Below, one piece after another: positions 1-8,802 of a stretch of DNA of 15,921 nucleotides. The stretch spans positions 1 through 15,921 of the forward strand of contig JAEYUD010000278.1 of the NCBI GenBank assembly GCA_023433685.1, written 5' to 3'. Numbering within the stretch: position 1 is the stretch's first letter; each line of letters starts with the position of its first letter. The notes under the pieces were generated by a model, which made no database searches, was not told where the DNA came from, and was given only the letters and a program-made list of their open reading frames with translations. This DNA is from Bacteroidota bacterium. GTDB lineage: Bacteria; Bacteroidota; Ignavibacteria; Ignavibacteriales; Ignavibacteriaceae. Made by a program: the position numbers and the translations under genes.

Positions 1-15
1 GATTAAGAGAGATCG

Positions 16-810
16 ATGAACAGGGGTGAGACGGTTGAGAAGATCGTTGAATCGATCACCGGCTCCGGAAAGTACTCTAATGTTTACCCGGGAACAATTC
101 GTCGTGTAGCTGAAACAATGTCAACACGTTTCGGTAAAGAAAAAGAGATCGAAAAAAATGTAAGGAAGAAACTTCACCAGATATACGGGGCGTATTTTGG
201 TGAAGGTGTGAGGGGATTGGCGGAGAAAGGATGGGACACGGAGCGTTTGAATTATATTTTACACTCTCACGTCTCAACGGCGGAGCGTACCGGCTTTTAC
301 CGCGAGTTCTACGAGCGGATCTTTTCAGAAGCCGGTGAAAATGGTGAAAAATTAAAAGTATACGACGCGGCCTGCGGTTACAACCCCTTCTCGGCGGATA
401 TTTTCAAAGAGTGGATACTTGAATACAGATGCTCTGACATTGATGTTGAATTGAACACAGCCCTGAACATTTTTTTCTCTGAAAAAGGTCTTCTCAATTT
501 CAGCAGCGAGAACCGTGACCTTCTTTCAGAGCCTGTAGATCTTAGTGGATATGACGTGGTGTTTCTTTTTAAAACACTCTCGTGTATAGAAAGGCAGGAA
601 AAAGGGAGTGCCCGGAAAATACTTGATCAGGCTCTTCAGGCCCGCCGCGCGATCGTATCATTCCCTTTGAAATCGATAGGCGGGAAGGAAAAAGGGATGG
701 GTGAAAATTACACCCGGTTCATGCAGGAGTTGATCTCTGGCAGGGAGTTGGAGATCACTCAACTTGAGTTTCTGAACGAGCTTGTATTTGTGTTAAGAAA
801 TGGCTCTTAA
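16..810 (+). CDS. 16S rRNA (guanine-1405-N7)-methyltransferase homologue, ArmA/Rmt/FmrO family
   Basis: The 264-residue protein matches the aminoglycoside-resistance 16S rRNA methyltransferases along its whole length. These enzymes use S-adenosylmethionine to methylate N7 of G1405 in the decoding site of the 30S subunit and block 4,6-linked deoxystreptamine aminoglycosides. Recalled family landmarks are all present: KKLHQIYGAYF near residues 51-61, HxxSTxER near 85-91, the SAM-binding stretch DAACGYNPF at 117-125, SDID at 140-143, YDVVFLFK in the middle, SFPLKSIGGKEKGMGENY at 215-232, and a NELVFVL end. Length is close to ArmA and RmtB (about 250). The ATG at 16 fits because residues 1-22 align with the ArmA N-terminus and an in-frame TAA lies at 4-6; AGAGAGA just upstream may be the ribosome-binding site. 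No transposon or other resistance gene is nearby, so it looks chromosomal. Family assignment is firm; G1405 specificity and actual resistance are inferred. Confidence 0.88.
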   Translation: MNRGETVEKIVESITGSGKYSNVYPGTIRRVAETMSTRFGKEKEIEKNVRKKLHQIYGAYFGEGVRGLAEKGWDTERLNYILHSHVSTAERTGFYREFYERIFSEAGENGEKLKVYDAACGYNPFSADIFKEWILEYRCSDIDVELNTALNIFFSEKGLLNFSSENRDLLSEPVDLSGYDVVFLFKTLSCIERQEKGSARKILDQALQARRAIVSFPLKSIGGKEKGMGENYTRFMQELISGRELEITQLEFLNELVFVLRNGS

Positions 811-914
811 AAGAGCGATTATCTACACAGTTTTACGATTGTGAATATTTATTCAAGAGAAGATAGCTAATTGGGTAATGAAATTATACCCATGTGGAAC
901 CAGATCAAACAGGT
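811..914. other. Intergenic gap between two convergent genes
   Basis: This 104-bp gap separates the converging ends of the methyltransferase and the RecD2 helicase. It is AT-rich and holds one imperfect hairpin, GGGTA at 873-877 against TACCC at 887-891. No T-run follows on either strand, so it is not called a terminator. Nothing else is seen. Confidence 0.35.
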
Positions 915-3056
915 TCAGAGCAGGAGTTGCGCCTCATCCCTGTTGCCGTCGCCCTGCGCCAATCTGAAAAGTGAAGTGTATCTTTTTTGTTCGATGTTGT
1001 TTTTTACGGCGAGTGAAACAGCCCTTTTGCTGCCAACGATTATCAGGAGGCCCGAAGCCCTTGTGATCGCTGTATAGATCAGATTCCTTTTAAGCATGTA
1101 ATATTGCTCATTCGTGAGAACCACTATTACGCAGGGGTACTCGGAGCCCTGACTTTTATGTATTGTGCACGCGTAGGCGAGGGTTATATCGTCGAGATCT
1201 GAAACAGTAAAGCCAACCTCACGTTCACCAAAACTGAAGATCAATTCATCCTCTTCGTCGCTCACCCCGGTAAGATATCCGATATCACCGTTGAAAATCT
1301 CCCGCTCATAGTCATTCACAAGCTGCATGAACTTGTCTTTGAGTTTGAACTGCACATCGCCCCTTGTTAAAATCACATTATTGCTGTTCAATCCTTCTTG
1401 CAGGCATTTGTTTATGGCATCAACCCCGGCATCACCCTTGTACATCGGGGCGAGTATCTGGATATCAGTGAATGGATCGAACCCGTACTTCGCCGGCAGT
1501 CTTTTCCCGACGAGATCGAGGAGAAGTTGAGGTATCTCACGGCTGTCTTCCTTTTCCATAAAGAAGAAATCGCCATCTTTGTCGTTGGAAAGATCGGGCA
1601 TCATTCCACGGTTAATGAGGTGTGAATTGGTAATGATCCTGCTTTCCTCGGCCTGGCGGAAAATTTTGTTCAGCCTGATGATCGGTATCTTGTCATAGTC
1701 AAGTATATCATGCAGAATGTTGCCTGGGCCTATGGCCGGTAACTGGTCTTTATCGCCCACGAATATAACAGTGGTATCCCTGTCGACCGCGTAAAGAAGT
1801 GAAGCCATCAGGAAGGTATTGATCATCGAAACTTCATCAACCACCAGGAGTTTGGCTTTTATCGGATTACTTTTGTTGTGTACAAATTTCCCCGTTGTGG
1901 GGTCATACTCAAGCAGGCGGTGTATCGTTCTCGCCTCGAGACCTATAACCTCGGTCATCCTTTTGGCTGCCCTGCCGGTGGGGGCGGCAAGTGCTATCTT
2001 GAGTTTGCATTTTTTATAAAGATCGATTATCCCTTTAAGGGTGGTAGTTTTACCCGTGCCGGGACCTCCTGTAAGGACAAGAAAACCATTTTCCGTTGAA
2101 AGTTTTACAGCTTCAAGCTGCTCTTCAGAGAAGTGCTGGAGGGTGTGTACGAAATTCCTGAAAAAATCAGTTGTGTCGTCATGTTTGGGTCGTGAAAGTT
2201 CGAGTATTTTTCCTTCAACGATCCTCTCGGAATCGTAGACTTCACGTAAATAAACATTATTACCTGAGAGAATGATTCTGCGCTCGTTGATCAGTTCGTT
2301 GAACTGTTGTTCGTAGTCGTTCAGGTTGACATTCAGGTTTTTTCTGCAAAGTTCCACCAGTTCATCAAAGGGGATGTAAACATGTCCGTCGGCATTCGCG
2401 GCGCTTTCGAGGACGAAAAGGACGCCACTTTTGATCCTGGGGGGATAATCGTGGTTCAGTCCGACTTTTTGAGCTATGGTATCAGCGGTTTTAAAGCCGA
2501 TGCCTCTTATGTCAAAGATCATCTGATAGGGATTGGTAAGGATGACGGTTTCAGAATTTTCGCCATACTTGGCGAGTATCTTCGATGAGTGAGTAAGGGG
2601 GATATCGTAGTTCTGCATGAAGATCACAAGTTTGTGGAGGCTTTTTTGCTCATTCCAGCTTTGAATGATCTTTTGCAGTTTTTGTTGTGATATCCCGGGA
2701 ACCTTAAGCAGTTTTTCCGGTGCTTTTTCGATAATCTCGAGGGCTTTCTCGCCATAATAGTCTACGAGGAATTTCGCGGAATTTTTAGGGAGTCCCTTAA
2801 TTACACCCGAGCTTAGATATTTTAGAATGGCGACCTTCCCCTCCGGTTTCAGAATCACGATCTTTGAAACCTTAAGTTGAGAGCCGTATTTGGGGTGTAC
2901 CGTCCACTCGCCTTCAGCTTCAACCCTGTCACCCTCTGAGAGTCTTGGGAGAATGCCGGTTATGAGTCTGCCTGATCTGAGTCTGACGACCCCGAAACCT
3001 GTATCTTCATTATAGAATGTGATTTTTTCTATCTCGCCCTTGAGTTTATCCGGCAT
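915..3056 (-). CDS. recD2: ATP-dependent RecD2-type DNA helicase (SF1B)
   Basis: RecD2 enzymes are 5'-to-3' SF1B helicases that act without RecB and RecC in DNA repair and replication-fork maintenance. At 713 residues this matches Deinococcus RecD2 (about 715) rather than the shorter E. coli RecD. An N-terminal OB-like region (GEIEKITFYNEDTGFGVV, residues 7-24) is followed by two helix-hairpin-helix stretches (VPGISQQKLQKI and IRGIGFKTADTIAQ) typical of the RecD2 N-terminal extension. The helicase core has Walker A GGPGTGKT at 330-337, Walker B DEVSM from D407, GDKDQL shortly after, and HKSQGSE at 633-639 near the C-terminal end. All main ATPase motifs look intact. The gene begins 15 bp after the SDR stop, so the two are probably co-transcribed. 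No recB, recC, addA or addB is visible, as expected for a stand-alone RecD2. Confidence 0.95.
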   Translation of the reverse strand: MPDKLKGEIEKITFYNEDTGFGVVRLRSGRLITGILPRLSEGDRVEAEGEWTVHPKYGSQLKVSKIVILKPEGKVAILKYLSSGVIKGLPKNSAKFLVDYYGEKALEIIEKAPEKLLKVPGISQQKLQKIIQSWNEQKSLHKLVIFMQNYDIPLTHSSKILAKYGENSETVILTNPYQMIFDIRGIGFKTADTIAQKVGLNHDYPPRIKSGVLFVLESAANADGHVYIPFDELVELCRKNLNVNLNDYEQQFNELINERRIILSGNNVYLREVYDSERIVEGKILELSRPKHDDTTDFFRNFVHTLQHFSEEQLEAVKLSTENGFLVLTGGPGTGKTTTLKGIIDLYKKCKLKIALAAPTGRAAKRMTEVIGLEARTIHRLLEYDPTTGKFVHNKSNPIKAKLLVVDEVSMINTFLMASLLYAVDRDTTVIFVGDKDQLPAIGPGNILHDILDYDKIPIIRLNKIFRQAEESRIITNSHLINRGMMPDLSNDKDGDFFFMEKEDSREIPQLLLDLVGKRLPAKYGFDPFTDIQILAPMYKGDAGVDAINKCLQEGLNSNNVILTRGDVQFKLKDKFMQLVNDYEREIFNGDIGYLTGVSDEEDELIFSFGEREVGFTVSDLDDITLAYACTIHKSQGSEYPCVIVVLTNEQYYMLKRNLIYTAITRASGLLIIVGSKRAVSLAVKNNIEQKRYTSLFRLAQGDGNRDEAQLLL

Positions 3057-3071
3057 ATTGTTCCCTTGCTG

Positions 3072-3851
3072 TTAGTCCAGAATTCTTTTTACAGTTGTTG
3101 TGTTTGCCTGTTCAGTGGGGTAGATCACCATTTCAGTTATGTTTACGTGTGGTGGTCTTGTAGCGCAGTAAACAATCGAATCGGCAATATCTTCAGGAGC
3201 GAGGGGGGTGAAACCCTTATAGACGTTTGCTGCCCTTTCGGTATCGCCCTTGAACCTGACCACACTGAACTCGGTTTCCACCATACCGGGGTCGATAGTG
3301 GTTGTGCGGATGTTCTTGTCGTAAAGTTCAAGACGCAGTGCTTTTGAGAGCGCGAAGACTGAGAACTTCGTGGCGCAGTAAACGTTACCATTCGGATAAA
3401 CCTCCCTGCCCGCGACGGAACCAAGATTGATTATGTGCCCTCCGCCATTGGCGATCATCGCCGGTATCACAGCTTTGGTGACATAAAGCAGCCCTTTCAC
3501 GTTGGTATCTATCATCTCCTCCCAGCCGTCGATGTCTCCCTCATGAATTGGCGCGAGCCCTCTGCCGAGTCCGGCATTATTTACAAGAATATCGATATTT
3601 TTCCATTCAGCCGGAAGGGAGTCAATGGTGTCGAACACGGCTTTTCTGTCTCTCACGTCGAGCTGAAGCGGCAGCACGTCGATACCATGCTCCAATTTAA
3701 GTGAGGTCGCAAGAAGCTGAAGTTTTTCGATCCTTCTCGCTGTCAGAATAAGTTTACAGCCTTCAGCGGCAAAAGCCCTGGCGGTTGCCATACCGATTCC
3801 CGCCGAAGCCCCTGTTACAAGTACGATTTTTTGTTTGATTTTCATTTTCAC
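3072..3851 (-). CDS. Short-chain dehydrogenase/reductase, YdfG-like
   Basis: This is a 259-residue classical SDR, a cytoplasmic NAD(P)-dependent oxidoreductase with a Rossmann fold. The cofactor motif TGASAGIG is at 13-20, the structural NNAG at 91-94, and the catalytic set is N117, S145, Y158 and K162 (YCATK). The stretches SLPAEWKNIDILVNNAGL, MIDTN and VRFKGD, and PEDIADSIV near the end, resemble E. coli YdfG, which acts on 3-hydroxy acids such as L-allo-threonine and 3-hydroxypropionate. TARR at 37-40 after the second strand fits NADP(H) preference. Substrate cannot be read from sequence. The ATG at 3851 gives MKMKIKQ; an internal ATG two codons on is equally possible. It is first in a minus-strand pair with recD2 and diverges from the DinB-like gene across 62 bp. 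The link to a helicase is probably positional only. Confidence 0.9.
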   Translation of the reverse strand: MKMKIKQKIVLVTGASAGIGMATARAFAAEGCKLILTARRIEKLQLLATSLKLEHGIDVLPLQLDVRDRKAVFDTIDSLPAEWKNIDILVNNAGLGRGLAPIHEGDIDGWEEMIDTNVKGLLYVTKAVIPAMIANGGGHIINLGSVAGREVYPNGNVYCATKFSVFALSKALRLELYDKNIRTTTIDPGMVETEFSVVRFKGDTERAANVYKGFTPLAPEDIADSIVYCATRPPHVNITEMVIYPTEQANTTTVKRILD

Positions 3852-3913
3852 ATCACTATATTATCAATCAGAAAAATTTTTGTTGCAATTTACCAAAAAA
3901 AGACAAAGCACGC
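3852..3913. promoter_or_regulatory. Divergent intergenic region between SDR and DinB-like genes
   Basis: Both neighbouring genes read outward from this very AT-rich 62-bp gap, so it must hold the start signals of both or lie in their leaders. No convincing TAnnTTTG element with a correctly spaced TTTG was found on either strand. It is called regulatory from gene orientation alone. Confidence 0.35.
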
Positions 3914-4372
3914 ATGGTACTGGTACTCAGAGAATCATGGGAGAGGTCGAATCAGGTTACATTAAAACTGCTTGATGAGATCCCGGAACACTATTTAAGT
4001 GTGAAGCCGTCGTATGGCGGGAGATCTGTAGGAGCGCAATTCTCTCACATCAACAATGTGCGGGTTCAGTGGCTGAGTGCCATCGATCCGGAAAAATCCG
4101 GAGGGCTCATTCTGCTGCAGAAAGATGACCATACCTACAGGACAAAGATATCTGAAGCTTTGCGAATGTCAGCGGATCGGACAGGTGATCTGATCGATCA
4201 GAGCATCCGGGCTGACATGAAGGTCAAAGGTTTCAAGAATGGCATTAACTCATTCCTTTTTTACCTCGTATCGCACGAAGCCCACCACCGGGGGCAGATC
4301 ATCACGACCCTTAAGTCAGCCAATTTGAGCATTGATACCAAATTTCTATTTGAACTATGGAACATGTATTGA
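3914..4372 (+). CDS. DinB-family (DinB/YfiT-like) protein
   Basis: The 152-residue protein has the features of the DinB/YfiT four-helix-bundle superfamily, which usually binds one metal ion through three histidines and includes thiol-dependent transferases and many uncharacterised stress proteins. The likely ligands are H45 (QFSHINN), H121 and H125 (SHEAHHRGQI), in the usual order and spacing, and HHRGQI is a family hallmark. The C-terminal ELWNMY is also common here. Length is normal for the family. The ATG at 3914 has only a weak upstream AAAGACAAAG; no other nearby start fits better. It stands alone, divergent from the SDR gene and about 200 bp before fabF. Substrate and partner thiol are unknown. 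This is not the E. coli DinB polymerase, which only shares the name. Confidence 0.82.
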   Translation: MVLVLRESWERSNQVTLKLLDEIPEHYLSVKPSYGGRSVGAQFSHINNVRVQWLSAIDPEKSGGLILLQKDDHTYRTKISEALRMSADRTGDLIDQSIRADMKVKGFKNGINSFLFYLVSHEAHHRGQIITTLKSANLSIDTKFLFELWNMY

Positions 4373-4446
4373 AATAACCACTTTGTGAGCTGACCCCTGT
4401 TGCTCTCAGATACCCGCTCAATAAATTCAGTTCTTTCCCTCTCCGG

Positions 4447-4478
4447 TTTGATTAGTAGAAGAAAAACCTGTAAATTTA
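4447..4478 (+). promoter_or_regulatory. Candidate Bacteroidota-type promoter of the fabF operon
   Basis: TTTG at 4447-4450 is followed after exactly 20 bp by TAAATTTA at 4471-4478. The consensus for Bacteroidota primary-sigma promoters is TTTG, 19-21 bp, then TAnnTTTG, so only the last base differs. It lies about 90 bp before the fabF ATG, which would give a leader of roughly 80 nt. Found by eye; transcription start not measured. Confidence 0.5.
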
Positions 4479-4568
4479 CAAGTTAGTGTTTTTTAATATT
4501 TTACAGTCATCAAAGTCTGATGGTTCTGTAGAGCAAAAAGCCCATTGAACAACAAACCAAGAGAAAAG

Positions 4569-5822
4569 ATGAGCAACAGAAGAGTAGTAGTTACCGGTAT
4601 GGCAGCCCTTACTCCAATCGGATTGAATGTTGAAGATTTCTGGCAGGGAATGATGGAGGGCAGAAGTGGTGCCGCCCTCATTACCAGGTTTGATACATCC
4701 CGTGTCGCGACGAAATTTGCGTGTGAACTTAAAGGTTACGACCCCCTGAATTACATTGACCGGAAAGCTGCCCGGAGGATGGACCTCTTCGCGCAGTACG
4801 CCATGTCGGTCGCGAAAGATGTGCTTGCCGATGCCGGGCTTGATCCCGCGAACATGTCTGCCGATGAAAAGGACGACACGGGCGTTATGATCGGATCAGG
4901 TATTGGAGGCATGAACGTTTTTCAGGAGCAGGCACTCACGCTCGCCAATCATGGGCCCAACAGGGTCTCTCCCTTTTTCATCCCAATGCTTATCCCTGAT
5001 ATTGCCTCCGGGCAGGTATCAATAGAATACGGTTTCCGCGGTCCCAATTACTGTGCTGTTTCCGCTTGCGCCACTTCAAATCACAACTTTATCGACTCGT
5101 TCATGCTCATCAAGGAAGGGCAGTCGGAGATGATGATAGTTGGAGGTACTGAAGGTCCCATTTGCGAACTTGGTGTTGCCGGCTTTAATCAGGCGCAGGC
5201 CCTCTCAAAAAGAAACGATTCACCCGAAACCGCCAGCAGGCCCTTCGACAAGACCAGGGATGGTTTTGTGATGGGTGAAGGCGCGGGCGCTCTCGTTCTT
5301 GAAGAGCTCGGTCACGCCGTCAGACGTGGTGCCAAAATATACGCTGAGATAGTTGGTTACGGTCTTACAGGTGATGCCTACCATATTACAGCGCCCGACC
5401 CCGAAGGAAGGGGAGCAAGACTCGCCATGCACAGGGCACTCAAATACGCGAAGCTTGAACCTTCAGTTATCGACTATATCAACATGCACGGCACTTCAAC
5501 CGAGTTGGGAGATATCGCCGAAACACAGTCGATAAAAGCTGTTTTTGGTGAACAGGCGTTCAGGATGAATGTTTCATCCACAAAAAGTATGACAGGCCAC
5601 CTTCTGGGAGCTGCCGGGGCTGTTGAAGCAATAGCTACAATTCTCTCGATAAACAAAGGTTATGTACCCCCAACCATTAATTTTGAGAACCCGGATCCTG
5701 ACTGTGATCTGAATTACACATTTAACACACCTCAAAAGAAAGACGTGGTTTATGCAATGAGCAACGCGTTTGGTTTTGGCGGTCACAACACATCCATAAT
5801 TTTTAAGAGATACGAAGAATAA
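4569..5822 (+). CDS. fabF: 3-oxoacyl-[acyl-carrier-protein] synthase II
   Basis: FabF condenses malonyl-ACP with an acyl-ACP to extend fatty acids by two carbons in the cytoplasm. From the ATG at 4569 the protein is 417 residues, the usual size. The complete active site is visible: nucleophile C167 in SACATSNHN, H307 in MHGTSTELGD, K339 in STKSMTGH and H344 in the same motif, each four residues beyond the E. coli FabF numbering (163, 303, 335, 340). NAFGFGGHN near the end is the conserved glycine-rich loop. The reading frame stays open upstream to a TTG at 4545, but the ATG gives the standard MSNRRVVVTGMAALTPIG start and has GAG five bases before it. No acpP gene precedes it, unlike many fab clusters. 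It leads a four-gene operon; the next gene starts 17 bp after its stop. Confidence 0.95.
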   Translation: MSNRRVVVTGMAALTPIGLNVEDFWQGMMEGRSGAALITRFDTSRVATKFACELKGYDPLNYIDRKAARRMDLFAQYAMSVAKDVLADAGLDPANMSADEKDDTGVMIGSGIGGMNVFQEQALTLANHGPNRVSPFFIPMLIPDIASGQVSIEYGFRGPNYCAVSACATSNHNFIDSFMLIKEGQSEMMIVGGTEGPICELGVAGFNQAQALSKRNDSPETASRPFDKTRDGFVMGEGAGALVLEELGHAVRRGAKIYAEIVGYGLTGDAYHITAPDPEGRGARLAMHRALKYAKLEPSVIDYINMHGTSTELGDIAETQSIKAVFGEQAFRMNVSSTKSMTGHLLGAAGAVEAIATILSINKGYVPPTINFENPDPDCDLNYTFNTPQKKDVVYAMSNAFGFGGHNTSIIFKRYEE

Positions 5823-5839
5823 ACATCCACGAGGTTACA

Positions 5840-7252
5840 ATGAAGAAGATATTCACCCTGCTTATGTTCGTTTCAGTGTTTGCTCTTTCCGGGTTCGCCC
5901 AGAATGAGGTCTGGAACTTTACCAAAACAATTCACTTCCCCGAGAGCGATACCGCTTACGTGAGACCGTTTCTTATGACAATCGACTCAGCCGGTGTGGT
6001 TTACGTTGCTTCATCAAAAGCAACCACCACCAGAGCCCACAATGCCATCTATTATTTGATGCCGGGCGATACTATAATGAAAAAAATGATCGATTTTGAT
6101 TACAACGGCGACTCCGACACCCTGACCGGTAACATCGGAGCCATTAGAGGTATCAGCGCGCTGAACAAGGATCTTCTGATTAACGCCAGCATTCCTTATC
6201 CAAGAACCGCCCCCAACACCGTGGCTTCACAGTATTACTACAAAAATGCTGACACAAACCAGGTTGAAAAGTTCGGTTTCAACATCAATGGTGCCGGTTA
6301 TGGAACCTACATTCATGGTGCGGCACTTACAAAAGACACGATCGTTTTCTCTTTCTCCACATTTAACACCACCATCAGGTTCTACAATTTCAAGTATGGC
6401 CTTGCCACACCCGCGAGAGGATCATGGATCTCGATGGCGACATTCCCAACCGTTCCGGGTGGTCCACACTTCAACGGACTTGATGTAGTGAGAGATGTCG
6501 CGCTCCTGAGAGACGGTGACTATGACAACCCCGAAACACCCTGGTACACTTCCAGAAATTCGAAATCATCCACTGAAGTCACCGGTGGTATTGCCATGTG
6601 GACAGGCGGAAGCCAGACGAACCCATCGGCCTACTCGGGAACAAAGATCACTGATCTTGCACGTGACCTTGATTTCTCAAGCACCATCCCTTACGGTATC
6701 GATGTTGATTCACAGGGTCGCCTCTGGGTGGCAGGAACCGACACCACCAGAAGATGGGTTAAAGCCTACAATGTAATTGTAAACTTTGCTGACCCTGTTT
6801 ATGAACTCCCCGGTCAGTTCAGTGTTTCGAACCCGAATCCTGATGGCGCGCCGATGACCAGCCCGAGTGACGTGGTTCTCACAAAAGATGCAAGAACCGC
6901 GTTTGTTGCCGATGCCGGTACAAGAGCCATCTACAAATTTGAATTTTTCGATCCGACCGGTGTTGAAGACGGAGTTGCAGCCAATCCTGCCAATTTCACA
7001 CTTGAGCAGAATTTCCCGAATCCATTCAACCCTTCAACACTCATTAAGTTCAACCTTCCTGAGGCCTCGAACGCCAGACTGTTCATCACCGACATGATGG
7101 GTCAGCAGGTTGCCGAAGTATTCAACGGTTATAAACCTGCCGGTCAGCATTCAATCGCGTACAATGGTGCCGGTCTTACGAGCGGAATCTACTTTTACAC
7201 CCTTGAGACCGCCACAGGCAGACTTACCAAAAAAATGATGTTAATGAAGTAA
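5840..7252 (+). CDS. Secreted propeller-like protein with type IX secretion C-terminal sorting domain
   Basis: The 470-residue protein begins with a clear Sec signal peptide (MKKIFTLLMFVSVFALSGFAQ, cleavage probably after FAQ or nearby). It ends with a type IX secretion sorting domain: NFPNPFNPST from residue 391, then ARLFITDMMGQQV, SGIYFYTLE and a basic KKMMLMK tail. Such domains direct export across the outer membrane, with removal of the domain and attachment to the cell surface or release. The part between resembles NHL/SMP-30-type beta-propeller repeats, with strand-rich segments such as MTIDSAGVVYVAS, YGIDVDSQGRLWVAG and SDVVLTKDARTAFVADAG. No catalytic motif is evident. GAGG lies five bases before the ATG. 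It sits 17 bp after fabF and 18 bp before malQ, so it is probably co-transcribed. Function beyond surface location is unknown, and no T9SS machinery genes are in the window. Confidence 0.88.
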   Translation: MKKIFTLLMFVSVFALSGFAQNEVWNFTKTIHFPESDTAYVRPFLMTIDSAGVVYVASSKATTTRAHNAIYYLMPGDTIMKKMIDFDYNGDSDTLTGNIGAIRGISALNKDLLINASIPYPRTAPNTVASQYYYKNADTNQVEKFGFNINGAGYGTYIHGAALTKDTIVFSFSTFNTTIRFYNFKYGLATPARGSWISMATFPTVPGGPHFNGLDVVRDVALLRDGDYDNPETPWYTSRNSKSSTEVTGGIAMWTGGSQTNPSAYSGTKITDLARDLDFSSTIPYGIDVDSQGRLWVAGTDTTRRWVKAYNVIVNFADPVYELPGQFSVSNPNPDGAPMTSPSDVVLTKDARTAFVADAGTRAIYKFEFFDPTGVEDGVAANPANFTLEQNFPNPFNPSTLIKFNLPEASNARLFITDMMGQQVAEVFNGYKPAGQHSIAYNGAGLTSGIYFYTLETATGRLTKKMMLMK

Positions 7253-7270
7253 TTTAACGAAAGAAAAGAA

Positions 7271-8785
7271 ATGGAATTTAACAGAGCAGCGGGTATACTT
7301 CTCCACCCGACATCGTTACCGGGGAAGTACGGCATCGGTGACCTCGGAGCAGAGGCCTTCGAATTTATTGATTTCCTTACCGCGGCCGGTCAGACACTCT
7401 GGCAGGTGTTCCCCTTGGGACCCACCGGCTATGGTGACTCGCCATACCAGTGTTTTTCGGCTTTCGCCGGAAACCCGCTGCTCATTTCCCCCGATGTACT
7501 GGTGCAGGAGGGGTTCCTTTCACCTTCTGATGTTGCCGAAGTGCCGGCTTTCGATCCTGATGTGATCGACTATGGCTGGGTGATAGGGTACAAAACCGGT
7601 CTTCTGAAAAAAGCTTTCGAAGGATTCAAGGCTTCCGGATCAAAACAGGTGAAAATAGCATTCAACAAATTCTGCAAAGCGAACGCCGAATGGTTGGATG
7701 ATTTTTCACTCTTCATGGCTGCGAAGGAGCATCATGGCGGTGCCCTTTGGACAACCTGGGAGCACTCGATAGCCGTCAGGGAACCAAAGGAACTGCCGAA
7801 ATGGAAGAAAAAACTTGCCGAAGGGATCGAATATCAGAAGTTCCTTCAGTTCTGCTTCTTCGACCAGTGGATGAAAGTAAAGGAATATGCCAACAAGAAC
7901 GGCATCACCGTAATAGGTGACCTTCCGATCTTTGTAGCGTACGACAGTGCTGATGTCTGGGCGAACAAAGAACTTTTCACCGTTGATGAAAACGGCAAAC
8001 TGATTTGGGTTGCCGGAGTGCCGCCCGATTATTTCAGTCCCACCGGTCAACTTTGGGGCAACCCGCTTTATCGCTGGGATGAAATGGAGAAGGATGATTT
8101 TGCCTGGTGGCGAAACCGGATTTCTTCACTTCTGAAGATAGTGGATATTGCACGAATAGACCACTTCCGTGGATTTGAAGCTTACTGGAGAATCCCGGGT
8201 GATGCCCCCACAGCCCAGACCGGAAAGTGGGTAAAAGCGCCGGGGATGAAATTTTTCAGAACAGTTAAAAAATATCTCGGTGATGTTCCCATCATTGCCG
8301 AAGATCTTGGTGTTATCACGCCTCCCGTTGAGAAGTTGAGGGATACCTTCAATTTCCCCGGCATAAAAATAATGCAGTTCGCTTTTGGAACGGGAATGGA
8401 ATCTAAGTTCCTTCCCCACAATTACATCCCTAACTGTGTTGTTCACACCGGTTCACACGATAACGATACCACACGCGGATATTTTGATTCGGTAAAGGAT
8501 CAGGATAACGATATCTATGAGTTCGCCCGGAACTATCTTAACTGCTATCAGCATGATAAAATGGTTTCGGCCGCAATTAAAGCTGCATACGCGTCTGTGG
8601 CAAACACAGTGGTTATTCCGATGCAGGATATCCTTAATCTCGGAACTGCTGCCAGGATGAACTTCCCCGGAAAACTTGGCGGGAACTGGTCATGGAGAAC
8701 GAGGAAGGAGCATTTCAAGAGTGATCTTGCTGCTTATTTTAACTATCTGACAAAAATTTACGAGCGGCCAAAACCCGTTCTTTAA
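7271..8785 (+). CDS. malQ: 4-alpha-glucanotransferase (amylomaltase, GH77)
   Basis: MalQ transfers alpha-1,4-glucan segments between maltooligosaccharides in the cytoplasm and serves maltodextrin or glycogen metabolism. The protein has 504 residues, normal for short bacterial amylomaltases, and opens with the family start AAGILLHPTSLPGKYGIGDLG. The catalytic residues are visible: nucleophile D297 in ARIDHFRGFEAYWRIP, acid/base E344 in IIAEDLGVITPPV and D397 in HTGSHDNDTTRGYF. These correspond to D293, E340 and D395 of Thermus amylomaltase. PIFVAYDSADVWANKELF and GVPPDYFSPTGQLWGNPLY are further GH77 signatures, and the late NFPGKLGGNWSWR is typical. GAAAGAAAAGAA before the ATG may act as a purine-rich binding site. 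It is the third gene of the fabF operon; no other glycogen or maltose gene is in the window. Confidence 0.96.
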   Translation: MEFNRAAGILLHPTSLPGKYGIGDLGAEAFEFIDFLTAAGQTLWQVFPLGPTGYGDSPYQCFSAFAGNPLLISPDVLVQEGFLSPSDVAEVPAFDPDVIDYGWVIGYKTGLLKKAFEGFKASGSKQVKIAFNKFCKANAEWLDDFSLFMAAKEHHGGALWTTWEHSIAVREPKELPKWKKKLAEGIEYQKFLQFCFFDQWMKVKEYANKNGITVIGDLPIFVAYDSADVWANKELFTVDENGKLIWVAGVPPDYFSPTGQLWGNPLYRWDEMEKDDFAWWRNRISSLLKIVDIARIDHFRGFEAYWRIPGDAPTAQTGKWVKAPGMKFFRTVKKYLGDVPIIAEDLGVITPPVEKLRDTFNFPGIKIMQFAFGTGMESKFLPHNYIPNCVVHTGSHDNDTTRGYFDSVKDQDNDIYEFARNYLNCYQHDKMVSAAIKAAYASVANTVVIPMQDILNLGTAARMNFPGKLGGNWSWRTRKEHFKSDLAAYFNYLTKIYERPKPVL

Positions 8786-8802
8786 TCATCGCGGAGTATC
8801 AG

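Noticed and set aside
873..891. Hairpin GGGTA/TACCC as a terminator between the methyltransferase and recD2
   Set aside because: The stem is short and imperfect and no T-run follows on either strand.
915..3056. RecD subunit of a RecBCD complex
   Set aside because: The long N-terminal region with OB-like and HhH segments and the 713-residue length fit stand-alone RecD2, and no recB or recC is present.
3143..3424. 93-codon open frame inside the SDR gene, same strand
   Set aside because: It is an out-of-frame shadow of a well-supported SDR with all catalytic residues, and its translation is low-complexity Ser/Arg/Thr-rich.
4545..4568. TTG at 4545 as the fabF start
   Set aside because: It would add eight residues with no counterpart in FabF, while the ATG at 4569 has a purine-rich site and the standard N-terminus.
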